DNA of 64,000 nt, taken from NCBI GenBank assembly GCA_030248065.1, contig JASAMV010001689.1:83181-147180 (forward strand), in the 5' to 3' direction. Position 1 is the stretch's first letter. Each line of letters starts with the position of its first letter. The DNA comes from Rhynchonema sp. JSB1_4 (lineage: Eukaryota > Nematoda > Chromadorea > Monhysterida > Xyalidae). Below are positions 35,724 through 47,400 of this stretch, piece by piece. The position numbers were made by a program, and so were the translations under genes. Under the pieces are notes generated by a model. The model was not told the origin of the DNA, made no database searches, and saw only the letters and a program-made list of their open reading frames with translations.

Positions 35724-36762
35724 TTAAATGACAAAGAATTTGCCGTCTGTGTTAGGGATTGGGATCAAGAAGTTTACGGCCTGAAGAGTTTGACACACGT
35801 TCTCGCACATTGTCTCATCGCATGCCAACGCGTCCATGATCGCTTTTTTTGTGATTTCTTCCTTGTTGTTGAACAGCTCCTTCACCTGTAATAAGAAATT
35901 GTTAGTTGGAAATAGAAGTCATTAGTGCTATCTTCATGAAGGAATGGACGGTGTGGTCAATGTGTGGGGTTTGTGATAATTTATGTTCAAGGGCGAACCT
36001 TCGATGCGTTTTTGTTTATTGCAGTCGTGTTCACAGCCGTAGAGGCGCTTGCACGTTTGGTTGGGGCCGATCGCAGACGTGTGAATTGCTGAAAACATGT
36101 AGGATTTAGCGTCGGCCAATCGTGATTTTTCAGGTAAGAGATGAGTAGTGCTAAAAAGTACTTTAGGTTTTGTCACTTTTTTCTGGCTAAAAGCGGGGTT
36201 TGATAGTGGTGTTTACCTTGTTTGCCTGTGCGTTGCTTGAGGCACGCCAAATGCCACACTGTAGTGCGAAGCAGTCTTTTTCTGCGTCTGTCGACACTTC
36301 GTGCGCGTGTTCAACGTCTAGAGTTGGGATGCCTTGCTTGATCTTCATCAGTCCATTGATGGCCAGATACTGGTCTTTCTCCGAGTTGTTGGTCAGCGTT
36401 TCTATTGCTTTGGCCTGTGTATGTGGTCAATTTATGAGTCGGTGCTTGTTTGCGATTTGTTAGGCATGTAAATCGAGCTATCTAATCCCATGATCCAGAG
36501 GCCGCTAGCGATTCAAAAGAGTTAAAAAACGTGTTTTGCCTGTGTATTTTGGCAGCAATTTTGTCAATATCCCCAAAAGTTAGGTAGCTAGCTTGATGTG
36601 GTATGACTCCTGGCTCTCCTTATTTTGTCGAACTAAACTAACGTGCACGTTGTTGACTTCAATGGCGATCTCATTTTCTTCGTTGTCTTTCAGTTTGCCC
36701 TTGTATGTGATCGCGTTTTGTCGTTCGAATTGTGTGACTTTTCCGCATGTGTAAGTGAATAC
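35724..36762 (-). CDS. RPA32-like (replication protein A middle subunit), 5' end undetermined
   Basis: Four phase-0 exons: 36649-36762 (VFTYTCGKVTQFERQNAITY), 36217-36414 (EKDQYLAINGLMKIKQG ... DCFALQCGIWRA), 35999-36088 (basic/Ser/Thr linker) and 35724-35885 (VKELFNNKEEITKKAIMDAL ... FLIPIPNTDGKFFVI, stop). The order, an OB-fold half with a 'YLxINGLMKIK' strand pair, a low-complexity linker and a C-terminal winged-helix-like segment, matches RPA32. 187 residues are accounted for; RPA32 is about 250-270. Upstream exons should lie beyond 36762, where a GCAGCAGC low-complexity patch intervenes; ATG at about 37042 (MGNQRIAALIIFQNF) is one candidate. Homology is inferred by pattern and is less certain than for the RPA70-like neighbour, 417 bp downstream on the same strand. 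Confidence 0.62.
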
Positions 36763-37897
36763 CTGCGGGCAATAGAGTGGCTGGTGGGACTTCCTCCCTC
36801 TCTTGCGGGCGTACTTTTAGAAGGTGGTACCATCTTTCAAGCAGGGTTAATGGTACGTTGCAGCCAGACATGCACGAGCAGCTGCAGCAGGTACAGCCCG
36901 GCAGTAGCTGAATGGGGCCTGCTGCAGCAGAAGAGTGTTCAAGTGCGGCACAGCTGCAGCAGCTGCAGCAAAAGTTTTTGATACAACCGGTAAGGTCGAA
37001 ATTTTGGAAAATTATCAATGCAGCGATTCGTTGATTTCCCACGAAAAAAATTCGCGCTCTAGCGCGATGTCCGTGTTTATGAGTATAATTGCTTCTTAAT
37101 TGTGTAACACTATGATAAGAAAGTGGAGGTGTGCAAGTCCCTGTATGTGTGTGTGTGGTACCCGCCCCGATTTTTTGCCCTCAAAATGCCCATTTATATT
37201 TGCGGATTATAGCACATAAAAATAGGCACTCAAAAAAACTTGTATTGTACCCTACACGTCCCGAAAAATCTTGTTGGGTACCTTGTTGATGAAGATGAAT
37301 GGTTGAAACAAACCTCTTTGGGTGGTGTTTGTTGTTGGCCGGGCGGCAGCAAGGTCCATATGTCAGCATACATTCCGTCGTTTTGTTTCGTTTGGTTTTC
37401 TGCGGCTAAAGTTTTTGATCGAAAATCACCTGTGTGGTGGCTAATATTGTGGCCAGAGCCTATAATCGCGATCGCAATTATCAACCTGATGCCGATTCAG
37501 ATTTTAATCTCGTTGAGAGATCTTGATCCCGATTAACTATTCGGATCCCTGGCCCGTTAAGCAATCCCGTTCGAGTACTGGCCGTGTGTGATTCGTAGAA
37601 ACAATTGAATAATTGAATAAAAGCACAAAAAATGAGTTAAATATGTGAAAGTAACCTTGATGACGATTCAGGCTGGTTCTATTTTTCAATAGTACCGTAA
37701 GAAGCGTTATTGCAATGAAAGAGAAAATGCATTGATAATAATAATAATTTTATTTCTTCAGCAAAACCATTTGTATTTCTTTCTTTTACATCGAAGTTCT
37801 TTGATCATCGAGACATTTGTTACCAGAATAATTCATCGTAAAACGCAAATAACGCAAAAATAATCTTGTTTTCTCTTCAATCTTGCGGGTGTCTAGC
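36763..37897. repeat. low-complexity and repeat-derived intergenic DNA
   Basis: A GCAGCAGC/GCTGCTGC patch at 36875-36972 gives spurious Cys/Ser-rich frames. At 37145-37270 the sequence 'CCCGCCCCGATTTTTTGCCCTCAAA ... CTTGTATTGTACCCTAC' repeats the interior of the hAT-type element at 48201-48620, so it is a decayed relative. No convincing exon was seen apart from the possible RPA32 start near 37042. Confidence 0.55.
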
Positions 37898-39111
37898 TTA
37901 ATAATCAACATCATCACTGTCGTCATCTTTGTTGTTACCGTCCTTGTTCTGGCTGTCGTGATTTTCTTGATCATCGCTCTCATTTTCCGAAGCGCATTGG
38001 TCTTTGTTGTTGCTCTTTGTGGGCGTTGTTGCAAGCTGGAACAGAGATCGGAATTGGCGAATTGGCTAGTACAGTTGGCGCACAGCAGCCCAGCAGATGG
38101 TTGGGCACTGGTACAATTGGCGCACAGAAGCCCAGCAGGTGGTTGGGTACTGGTGCAGCCACAAGCCCACAACACACGCACAGCAGCCCAGCAGATGGTT
38201 GGGCACTGGTACAATTGGCGCACAGAAGCCCAGCAGGTGGTTGGCTACTGGTGCAGTTGGCGCACAGAGGCCCAGCAGATGGTTGGGCACTGGTGCAGTT
38301 GGCGCACAGAAGCCAAGTAAACGCTTGGGCACTGGTACAGCTGGCGCACAGAAGTCCAGCATGCGGTTGGGCACTTGCAATTTATCTGTTTTTTAATGAT
38401 TTGTTCCCATATAATTTTTGATGTGCGACCTATTCATTCAAAGTAGTTGGGGTACCTCGTTATCATCATCCTCCTGTTCGTATAGCATCATTAGTTGTTC
38501 GTCTAGTTTCAGTTGCTCATTTTTGAAATGCGACAGTTTTGCATTCAAAACTGAAATGGAGATAATGCATAATAATAAGGTGGCCGTGTTCGCCCGCTAG
38601 GTTGCGTGTTGGTGACCAAATTCATAATTATTTCACTAAAAACATAAAGTAAAAGTTTGTGAGTGCTTGAACCTGAGAGTTTTTCATTCAGTTGTTGCAG
38701 CGATTTTTTGTAGCGTTCATTTTCCTCCTTGATTTGTTGTTCGATGGCATCGATTTTTTCACGTGTACCTGAAATGTTTTTTGAATGGACACATGCTGTG
38801 GTAGTTTGCGGGGATTTCAGTTTGGGACGAGCTTAAACTTTTTTACACGTTGCAAAAAACGGTAAAGCAATAGTTTAATAATTAAGTAACTAGTTCTGCG
38901 CGTCGTGTGGCACACAGCCGGGTCCCAACAACTGAACGCTCATCAGAACTGACGGAATCAAAAGGTAAACTCTACCCTAACCAGGCTTTGTACGCATATG
39001 TCTGCATGTCACAGTTATCACAACAATATTAACGGCAAGTACAACAACAACTAGAACATAATTGGAGGATCTACCTGTTATGGCCTTTGTGAGTGCTTCA
39101 TGCGCTTCCAT
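37898..39111 (-). CDS. small acidic coiled-coil protein
   Basis: Proposed start ATG at 39111 (MEAHEALTKAIT). Exons: 39075-39111 (perhaps extended upstream to about 39178), 38678-38768 (REKIDAIEQQIKEENERYKK), 38457-38549 (LSHFKNEQLKLDEQLMMLYE) and 37898-38040 (LATTPTKSNNKD, then ENESDDQENHDSQNKDG, ending DDDSDDVDY, stop). The middle two exons form a heptad-patterned coiled coil of about 60 residues, and the C-terminus is very acidic. The intron before the last exon contains a 42-bp minisatellite. Dimerisation, and histone or basic-protein binding through the acidic tail, are inferred. No family is recognised. Confidence 0.65.
38075..38370. repeat. minisatellite, ~42-bp unit, about seven copies
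   Basis: The unit is built on GCCCAGCAGATGGTTGGGCA followed by CTGGTACAATTGGCGCACAG. Copies differ at a few positions (cagtt/caatt, gcagatgg/gcaggtgg). All reading frames stay open through it, which makes long Cys- or Trp-rich frames on both strands; these are artefacts of the 42-bp (14-codon) period. It is intronic to the coiled-coil gene. Confidence 0.9.
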
Positions 39112-39619
39112 CGTTGTTGCTTGTCCGTCCAGTGTTAGTTTGGGTGGGCGCCGTTCGTTTGGCTTTTCGAAGCTGCTGTTTTTATAAAAAAAAATGAATC
39201 TAAATATCTGTCGGTTTCTTGTGTCTGTTGTACTGTTTCTAGATGAATTACAGCAGAATATCGTTGCAACGGAAAATCCGTGAGAGGTATTGAAAAAGAA
39301 TAATAAATAAACAGAACGGAAATTTTATCGGGTGAACAAACACAAGAATCAATTACTGAATTTAATAATGATGATAATGAGGTACCTAGAGAGCAATATT
39401 TGGTGGTGCAACACAAGAAACAAGTAGAGGGGGTGGCGGACCCTTGAACAAGCAGATCAATTTTCCATGTTTTTTAATTTGACGTCACAAAATTACGCAG
39501 TGTCTGTTTCGCACACGAGGTTACATGTTGTGAAAGAAAGGGTGATAAATGAGGAGAAAACGAAAAGTGTGACACAAGAAGGATCAAAATAGTACATCAT
39601 GGTTAAATTTTGTAGATCA

Positions 39620-40430
39620 AATGCATTCAAAGGCATTTGAATGGTGAAATGGCAACCAAAAAAAACAGAAAAGGTTTGATTTCGGCCTCAAGCATCGTTG
39701 TTTGCCCAACTTTGCTCGACACAAAATTTTGATGAAAAGTAAAATACGATGCAAACAAACAACACCAAATAGTGCATCATGATTAAATGCGGCATCAAAC
39801 ATCTCCTCAAAAAAGTAGAGAGCAGCCAGAAAATCAAAATAGTACATCATGATTAAATTCTGCATACCAAATGTTTCCAACGACGAGAGGGCAACCAATA
39901 ATGGTGCAGCAAGTTTGATATCGGCCTCAAGAACCAATGTTTGACCGAGATTGTCCCATGTAAAATTTTGCATCGGCCTCAAGCACCGTTGTTTGCCCAA
40001 GTCTGCTGGACACGAAATTATGAAAACTAAAATACGATACAAACAAAGAACACCAAATAGTACATTATGATTAAATGCGGCATCGAACATCTCCTAAAAA
40101 ATAAAGAGTAACCAGAAAAAAACAAAATAGTGAATCATGGCTAAATTCTGCACACCAAATGTTTTCCAAGACGAGAGGGTAACTGGAAGTGGTGCAGCAA
40201 GTTTGAATATCGGCCTGAAGCACCGTTGTTTGACCAAGATTGCCTGATGAAAAATTTTGCATCGGCGTCAAGCACCGTTGTTTGCCCAGCTCTGCTCGAC
40301 ATAAAATTATTAGCTAAATGTAAAATGCGATACAAACAAACGGCAACAAATAGTACATCATGATTATTCGGCATCCAACATCTCAAAAACAATAGAGAGC
40401 AACCAGAAAAAAAAATGTTGAACATTTCAT
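39620..40430. repeat. tandem ~290-bp repeat, nearly three units
   Basis: 'GGCCTCAAGCACCGTTGTTT' recurs at about 39684, 39975 and 40264, each followed by 'GCCCAACTTTGCTCGACAC' and, about 60 bp on, 'AATAGTACATCATGATTAAA'. Units differ by many substitutions. There is no gene; minus-strand frames through it (e.g. 39617-40090) reflect the repeat. Confidence 0.8.
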
Positions 40431-40572
40431 TCACGAGCCATTATTTTCGCAGATAATTTTTGCCAAACCCGTAGTAGCTTCCATTTTTGGCCCTGACATT
40501 CAAAAAAAAGACAAAAGTACATAACGATCAAAGGGGAATGTGGAAAAAAATAAGGTTGAGCATCCTAAAGGC

Positions 40573-43275
40573 TTAGGTGGCACCGGCGAGTTGTTGTTTG
40601 ATGATCGTTTCGACGTCTTTGACCTTGCGTTGCGAATGGAAGTTCCAATTTGGATGCGTGCGCAGCCATTCGTCGCGCTGTCGTGTGTAGAACGTGTTGT
40701 TCAACATTGCTTCTTGCAGCGCGTTTTTGGTGCCGAGTCTTTCAGCGCCTGAATAGAATGTGGTGTAACCATACATATTTTTACACTATGTAAATTAATG
40801 TACCTGGTTTTAATTTAAATTTTTTTCAGGGATACAGGAATTATTGTAAGTTACTTTTTGAAACGACAGATTAATTACTTTTGCTTATATTGTTCTGCGT
40901 TGTTGTTTTTTATGCCTCGCTACGTGTATTGGTGGCTATTCTCTGTTTTTTTGCTGTATTATGGCCATTGTTTTCTGGAAAGCTTAACCGCCAAGCAAAT
41001 AAATTTTTCACCTTTTCACTCCCTAACTATTACACAACTGTTAGAATTATTTTGTTTTCTTTTTCTCAAAGTTACCGTAAACTTACGATGCACGAGATGT
41101 TCGGACAGCGTCATCATGATGATGTACTTGTGCTTCGTGTGGAACTTGTCGGCGCCGACAAGAGCGCAGACATAATCGACTGCCTTCTGAAAATGAATGT
41201 AGTGGGTAGAAGAAAATAATATAAAATGTTTTTCGGGGATAAATGTTGTGGATGTTTTCTGCACCTAGACCATACTTGGGCAAACTTGTTGAACAGCAAA
41301 AATAGATGTTGGATGCAAACGAGGACTTGAAAGAAAGCACTAACGTAATGTGCCTGACAATGTGGCTTCCACACCCCGCCCTGACGTTTGAAGTCGTTGT
41401 GGTGTCGAAATCCAAGGTCGCTTTTGAACGCGAATGTCTGGGGTGCGTCGCCGAAACCGTGGAAATACGCAATCGTGCAAATGTTGCAGATGTTCTGTAA
41501 TTATATCAAGCACATAATTTGCTGCGATTTTAATGAAAAAAAACTGGTATGCTTTGGAATGTACTTGCAGACCAAAAAACTGGTTTTTTTTCGACAAAAA
41601 AACGGTTCTAGGCCCGTAATTGGTGTGTCTCGAGACGTTTTTCACGTAGAATAATGTTGTCATCAAAGCCGTAGTAAGTCGGACTCAAATAATCATCAAC
41701 TATTATATGCATAAAATTGGCTAACCGGAAGCTTGGGGTTGTGGTTGGCTTCGTGTGAATTCAGTTCAAACGGATATGTGCACACCTGGGCACACATTCG
41801 GGCTTCGCGAGCATTTTCCCCAGTGCCTTGTAGTGTGGCTTATCGTTCTGGTTGTCCAGCCAGTTCCAGAAGCCGTACGTCTGAAAGAAGGAAAGAAGTT
41901 CTACATTCGTTGGGTGCTGAGTATTGTTGCGGGGTTTACGCCTTGGCGTTGTGGTAAATTCTCGATTTCGTTGCTAAGTGCGGTCATACAAACGCAGGGA
42001 AACTGCCGTTCGAAGTTGATGCATGTAACAATATCAAAACGGTCAACAAGCCACGCTGTTGACAGGTACAGCTTGTGTGACTGAAACATTCGAAACATGC
42101 AGAAAACATGGGCAGCGCACCGCGTCTTGTGGCAGCAGATGATGACACACAAATGTGTTCGGGTGTGTGTACTTGGTGTGACTTTGTTTCGCAGATTCAC
42201 TAGCGAACATGACGCCGTGGATGTTGTTCGGCACGTCAATGCCCATGTCTCTGGCTGTTGTGCAGATGCATAGCGGACCCCAGCACTTGATCGCGCCGTC
42301 GTCATCGATTGAGCACATGATGCATGCCAAATTCTGGAAATGAATAATTCGCATTCAGGCACAGGTATTATTTTATCAAGAAATCGTTGTTTAAAATCAG
42401 TTTTTTAAGAAAACATGAAATATCGTCGTCAAATACAGGTTTTGACCAATATTGTTTGATTTACAATTTTATATTGTCTTGAAGCACCAGTATAGAATAT
42501 CGCTCTCAAGAACTAAATGTCAGCTAACCATCAGACACTGCTTTTTTTCAGCCTGCACCACCTGTTTGTTTGTCGAGTACAAATCCGTGTGGCCGTATGC
42601 ATTGCTGCAAATAATTTAATTGAATGGATCACTTCCCATGTTTCGTGCGATTGTTGTTGCTCGGAGACCTGGCTGATCATCTTCTTATATGAAGTCACGT
42701 AACATACTCTGTTTCTATTAGAATTGAGTCGATTGATCATCAAGTTTGATATCGCTCATCATGTTTACAGTATGAATGAATGAATATGACAGTATGAAAA
42801 ACTACTCGCCTGAAGTTCAACACGAAACCTTCGTTCACCACCAGGCCTTCTTGGTCGTTTTTTCCACCGTAACCCGGCCATAACGACGCGAACATGCCAA
42901 CTCTTTCCAGTGGGAAGCGAATTTTGTCCAGTCGTTCTTTCGGATCGGCGGCTTCACCGTTTTTCGTTGTGACACTTGGCCCTGTTGCCGTGTCCATGGC
43001 GTACTGGAAATAAGTGTGAAAAATATGGATTTTTCAGATGAAATGCATTAGTGTGGTCTTTTTGGGAAATTTGAGGACACGTGGGCAACCGATTTGAGTG
43101 AGCTTAATTCGTGCGTTGAGATTAAGGGCTGTTTGTGAAAACTGTGTTAATATGAAACGGCAAACTTAACCAAGTGTTGCTTGTAATTTGGATTATTGCT
43201 CACCTCGATCATTGTTGATGCCATCATCATTCCATTTGTTGCTGCCCGAGCCCTTTTTTGCTGAGGTGGTGGCAT
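40573..43275 (-). CDS. unidentified Cys-rich protein, 395 aa
   Basis: Nine exons join in perfect phase: 43204-43275 (MPPPQQKRARAATNGMMMAS), 42810-43003, 42529-42604, 42151-42333, 41940-42080, 41785-41880, 41345-41494, 41087-41186 and 40573-40748 (ends QQLAGAT). Recognisable pieces are FASLWPGYGGKNDQEGLVV, CIMCSIDDDGAIKCWGPLCIC, WLVDRFDIVTCINFERQF, TYGFWNWLDNQNDKPHY, NICNICTIAYFHGFG and a basic C-terminus, WNFHSQRKVKDVETI. Two C-x2-C pairs and a CWGPLCIC knot suggest metal binding. The intron after 42810 uses a GC donor (TTCAG/GCGAGT). I do not recognise the family. Its consistent phase and lack of stops show it is a real gene, and a short basic N-terminus could be a nuclear signal. Confidence 0.78.
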
Positions 43276-44453
43276 TTTGTTGTCAGGATAATGTTTTGCG
43301 TGAGATTGTTGTTAAAACGAGAGACGAGACGCTGAAAAAAACACGAAAATTCATTGATGCAGATGCATAGAAAAAAAATAGTCATTTTAGGCTGTTTTTC
43401 ACGGCTTGTAATACAAAAAAATGACTGTTATGTAAGTTTGCAAAGCGGAAATCACGCGCAGCAATAACAGTTCAGCGCAACGCACCGAACCAGTGGATAG
43501 GGGACCAAGAAATGAGATAATGAAATTACCACTACATCAATAGTTTTATCAGCGAAAAATCACGTAGTTACACCAAATCAGTAAATCACGTTATTACACC
43601 AAAAGTTTCATCATAACAGCAGCGAAAAAAATGTAATCAGCAGTTCATTTAAAGTACGGTAAGCACTGATCATCATATAAGGGTGTATTTCAGCGGGGCA
43701 GGTGCGTGACCATACAGTTACAACCATTTCTGAGAAACGCAAACACGGGATTATTATGGACTATTACACGATTTGTCTGGTAATGTTTTCGCGTTTCACG
43801 AGAAAGTAGGCCATGTAGAAAGTGTGGGAATCATCACGGGCCTAACATCGTTTTCGACAGTAGAATGAAATACGATAACGGCAGTGCAGTAAATGTAGCA
43901 AAATTGACAGGCAAAAATACAGGCAGGCAAATGACAGGCAAAATTGACAAAATCACAAATACAAGAACATTACACGTTCAGGAAACTGCAAAATAACAAC
44001 CATAACACTATACTTAACAGACGTAATGACATTGTTGTTGGTGACAAATAACGCCTCGAACAGTGTAGAGCCTTCTGTACTATTGTCGCAGAATCAGTTT
44101 TCAGATAGATAGAATATATAAAATGCCACCCTTCAGTTCCAGTTCTTGACTGAGAATCCGGCCTATAACATAATCTATCGCGCGTTTTTTGTCAACTATT
44201 GAGGGTGACAGAAAATACATTTTCGGATGGTATATAAAAATTTATATTGCGCATTTTTATTGTCTAAACTGAGGCCACGGATGATATACAGTTGTATGCC
44301 GTACATTCTTGTGAGGAAATTTTTTCCAGAGAATTTAATATAACGCATTCTTGGCCAAAATTGCAGGTAAAGGGTGAAATTTATATATTCTAAAATGGTT
44401 GAGGCTCCATTTGCCAGAATCGTTACATGAAATATGAAAATGAATGCACTTTA
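43276..44453. other. upstream region of the Cys-rich gene; no gene seen
   Basis: AT-rich, with a 'CAGGCAAAAATACAGGCAGGCAAATGACAGG' type short repeat around 43905-43945 and scattered TATAAA-like sites (for example near 44115). No exon with good splice sites and phase was found. It probably contains the promoter of the minus-strand gene that starts at 43275. Confidence 0.5.
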
Positions 44454-47400
44454 TCAATCAGAGTCACTGCTCGAACCTGGCGATGTTTTACCGACATGGT
44501 CTTCGTTCGATTCGCATTCGTCCAAACCGTCGATTTGTAATCCCATCGCTCTGATCCCATCGACAATGTCATCCATTGTCAACTCGTTGCGGGATGCGAC
44601 CGCATGTGCGAACGTAACCGGCGACAGATCTGAATTCGTAGACATTAAGTCATAATGTTTGATCTAATGTACCAGAGGTCGCAATCGGGTGGGGTTTGGC
44701 CGGCCCGGCCCGGCCCGAGCCCCCAAATCTCCGGCCCGGCCCGGCCCGACCCGTACCCCCAAATCTCCGGCCCGGCCCGAGCCCCCAAATCTCCGGCCCG
44801 GCCCGAGCCCCCAAATCTCCGGCCCGGCCCGACCCGTACCCCCAAATCTCCGGCCCGGCCCGGCCCGAACCCCCAAATCTCCGCCCTGCCCGGCCCGAAT
44901 TTTTGGCTCAGATTTTAACCCAATTTTTGTCATAATTTTTGCGATTTTTTTGAACCTATTTGTTTGGTTGAAAACAACGGTGTTGCAGGGGGGGGTGGGG
45001 GCTGGGGGTCCCCCTAGGTACAGTAGGTAGGTAGGTTGACGCTCCATCTTGGTACATAACAGTAGGTAGGTCGCCGCCCGGCGGCTGGTACAGTAAGTTG
45101 CGATCTTTGGCTCAAATGGCATAAAATCGGCATATTTCACTCCAAATATGCGAAAAATCGCGCGCTACGCCCGAAATGAGCGTTTTAGAGCGCATTTTCA
45201 TCAATATTTAGACCTAAAAATTTTTATCCGCCCCCACCCCTGAGTCCGGCACAGATTGCGACCTCTGTAATGTACTAAATATGAAAAAACTGAGCGTAAG
45301 AAATTGAAAATATGAAATATGAAAATATGAAAATATTGAAAACAAAAACAACAGGAACCAACTTTTCGGGAATTCATTCCCGAGCCCCAATTTTTGGGAC
45401 ATTGTCCAATCGGCTGATGGGCCGCGATTTTTTTGCCGCATTTTCGTTGCCTCCTCGATGTGCACCTTTGTGATGACGCTGTGGAATGAGCGTTCGTGCC
45501 TCTTGCGGCCTGCGGCGTCTTTGTAGTATTTGCCACACACCTTGAAGAATAGAAAACGTTATGCTCGTCACTGAAATAAATGGGACTCGCATAAATTCGA
45601 AATCGGGTTACGTTGGGTGTTGTGTAGATAATCCGTGGATGATATGCGTGTCACTGAAGTAAATTGGAATCACAAAAATTTGGAATCGGGAAAACGTACT
45701 TGGCACATTGGTTGGGGATCAAACGTGTGGTCTGTGGCATCCAACATTGCCTGCACCGCTGCAGCCAACTTGCAGCCGCTGTGACCAGTATTTTCGTACA
45801 CACCCAAAGTGTTTTGAAACTGGCATGACGTCACTGGGTTCAGGAATCCCTGTAAATGCGGCGGAAAACATTTATTTTGTGAAAAAAAAGCGTATCATAT
45901 TACATGCAGCTTAATTATGTGATAATAACATTGAATGAAATGCACAAATGTTTGTAAGGTAATAATATAATAATAATAAAATAATCATCACATACCAAAC
46001 ATGTCAATGTTGGACCATCGTGCCCTCCAATTCGTTTCTTGGCCAGTGGAAGCACTTTGGCCGCAAACTTTTTGTAGAACACAACCTCGCCGCTCTCCGT
46101 CATGCTTTTATGCAGTTCTTTTACGGCCGTTACCATGGGATCTTCGCGTTTGGGCTTTCCGTGACGAAAATTGGGACGCACTAAAAGGCGTTAAACTTCT
46201 TATTAAACGAGAATCAGAATAAGAAAAAAACGATAACAAATAACATTTTAAAACAGATAGTACAATAGTAAATAAAAAGCAAAAGTTACAGATACTGTTT
46301 TACTTACACGTTTTCCCGTTTTTGGTACGCGGCTGCCCGTCTCGGCTCTCTGTCATGCTTTTGTGTGGTTTTTTCACGGCTGTTGCTATGGGATCGTCGC
46401 GTGTGGGATTGTGTCGAAAATTGGGACGCACTAAAAGGCGTTAAACTTCGTATTAAACGAGAAGAACAGAAGAAGAAAAAAACCTAATAACAGATAACAC
46501 TTTAAAACTGACAGTACAATAGTTAAAAAAAGAGAAGTCACAGATACCGTTTTATACTTACACGTTTTCCCGGCTTTGGTGCGTGGCTGGCGGTCAACAG
46601 TGTCGTCCACTGGCGTCGGGGAGCGTGTGTCTAAGGAAAAGGGGCAAACATTCTGGTAACAAAAAAAATGTTGCTGGGTCACAAAAAAATGGTTTTATTT
46701 AATAAACACGATGAGTGAAAAAGTTTTACAAACCGAGTGTAGCAAGACGTGGTCGTTTCGTGGCGAGCGAAGATGGCGACACCGCTACCGACGTTGCATT
46801 TGAGTGGGTGGGGCGCCAGTGTGTATCTGAAATAAATAAATGGTGAGACAGAGAGTAAAACTGTAAAAAAATGTGTGTAGCAACCGTTGTCTTTCGAACG
46901 ACGAGCAGATGGCCGGCCAACAGATGTTGTTTCAACCTGCTCGTGCCGATCTTTCTGTGCTTTCGTACCGGTCACGTCCGTCGACGACTCTGAAAGTGAT
47001 TTTTGGGATTTGTCTCCCCTCCCCTTGCGTAGGCGTGGCGGAAACTTGCATTCGCCTTTGTGTGTATGTGTTAAATTTGAGAAAGTCATAGTGATTCATC
47101 GATGCAACATATAAAATAAATAAATAAAATAATAATAAAGAATTAAACTCACTCTTGCAGCCTTTACGCGTGTTCGACTGTTTCTTGTGTGAGGCTGCGT
47201 GTTCACCGCTTTTCTTTCTGCCGGCTTTCTCTTTTGTTGGTCTTTTCTTCGGACCAATGTTGTCCCCTGTAGCGGATGATTTTTTCGCGGAATTTATTTT
47301 CGCTCCAAATATCTGATGTGGCTTATTATTCTTTTTTGTCCGCTGCTATAGTTTCATGTTCAAATGCACATGTGTGAAAGAAAATATGAATAAGGACATT

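Noticed and set aside
37786..38421. Long Cys/Trp-rich frames on both strands
   Set aside because: Produced by the 42-bp minisatellite, whose period of 14 codons keeps frames open.
39617..40434. Minus-strand frames of 66-157 codons
   Set aside because: They follow the 290-bp tandem repeat; repeated protein segments mirror the DNA repeat.
44655..45140. Long Pro/Arg- and Gly-rich frames on both strands
   Set aside because: They are translations of the GGCCCGG tandem array inside a hAT-type MITE with clear ends; no splice sites or domains.
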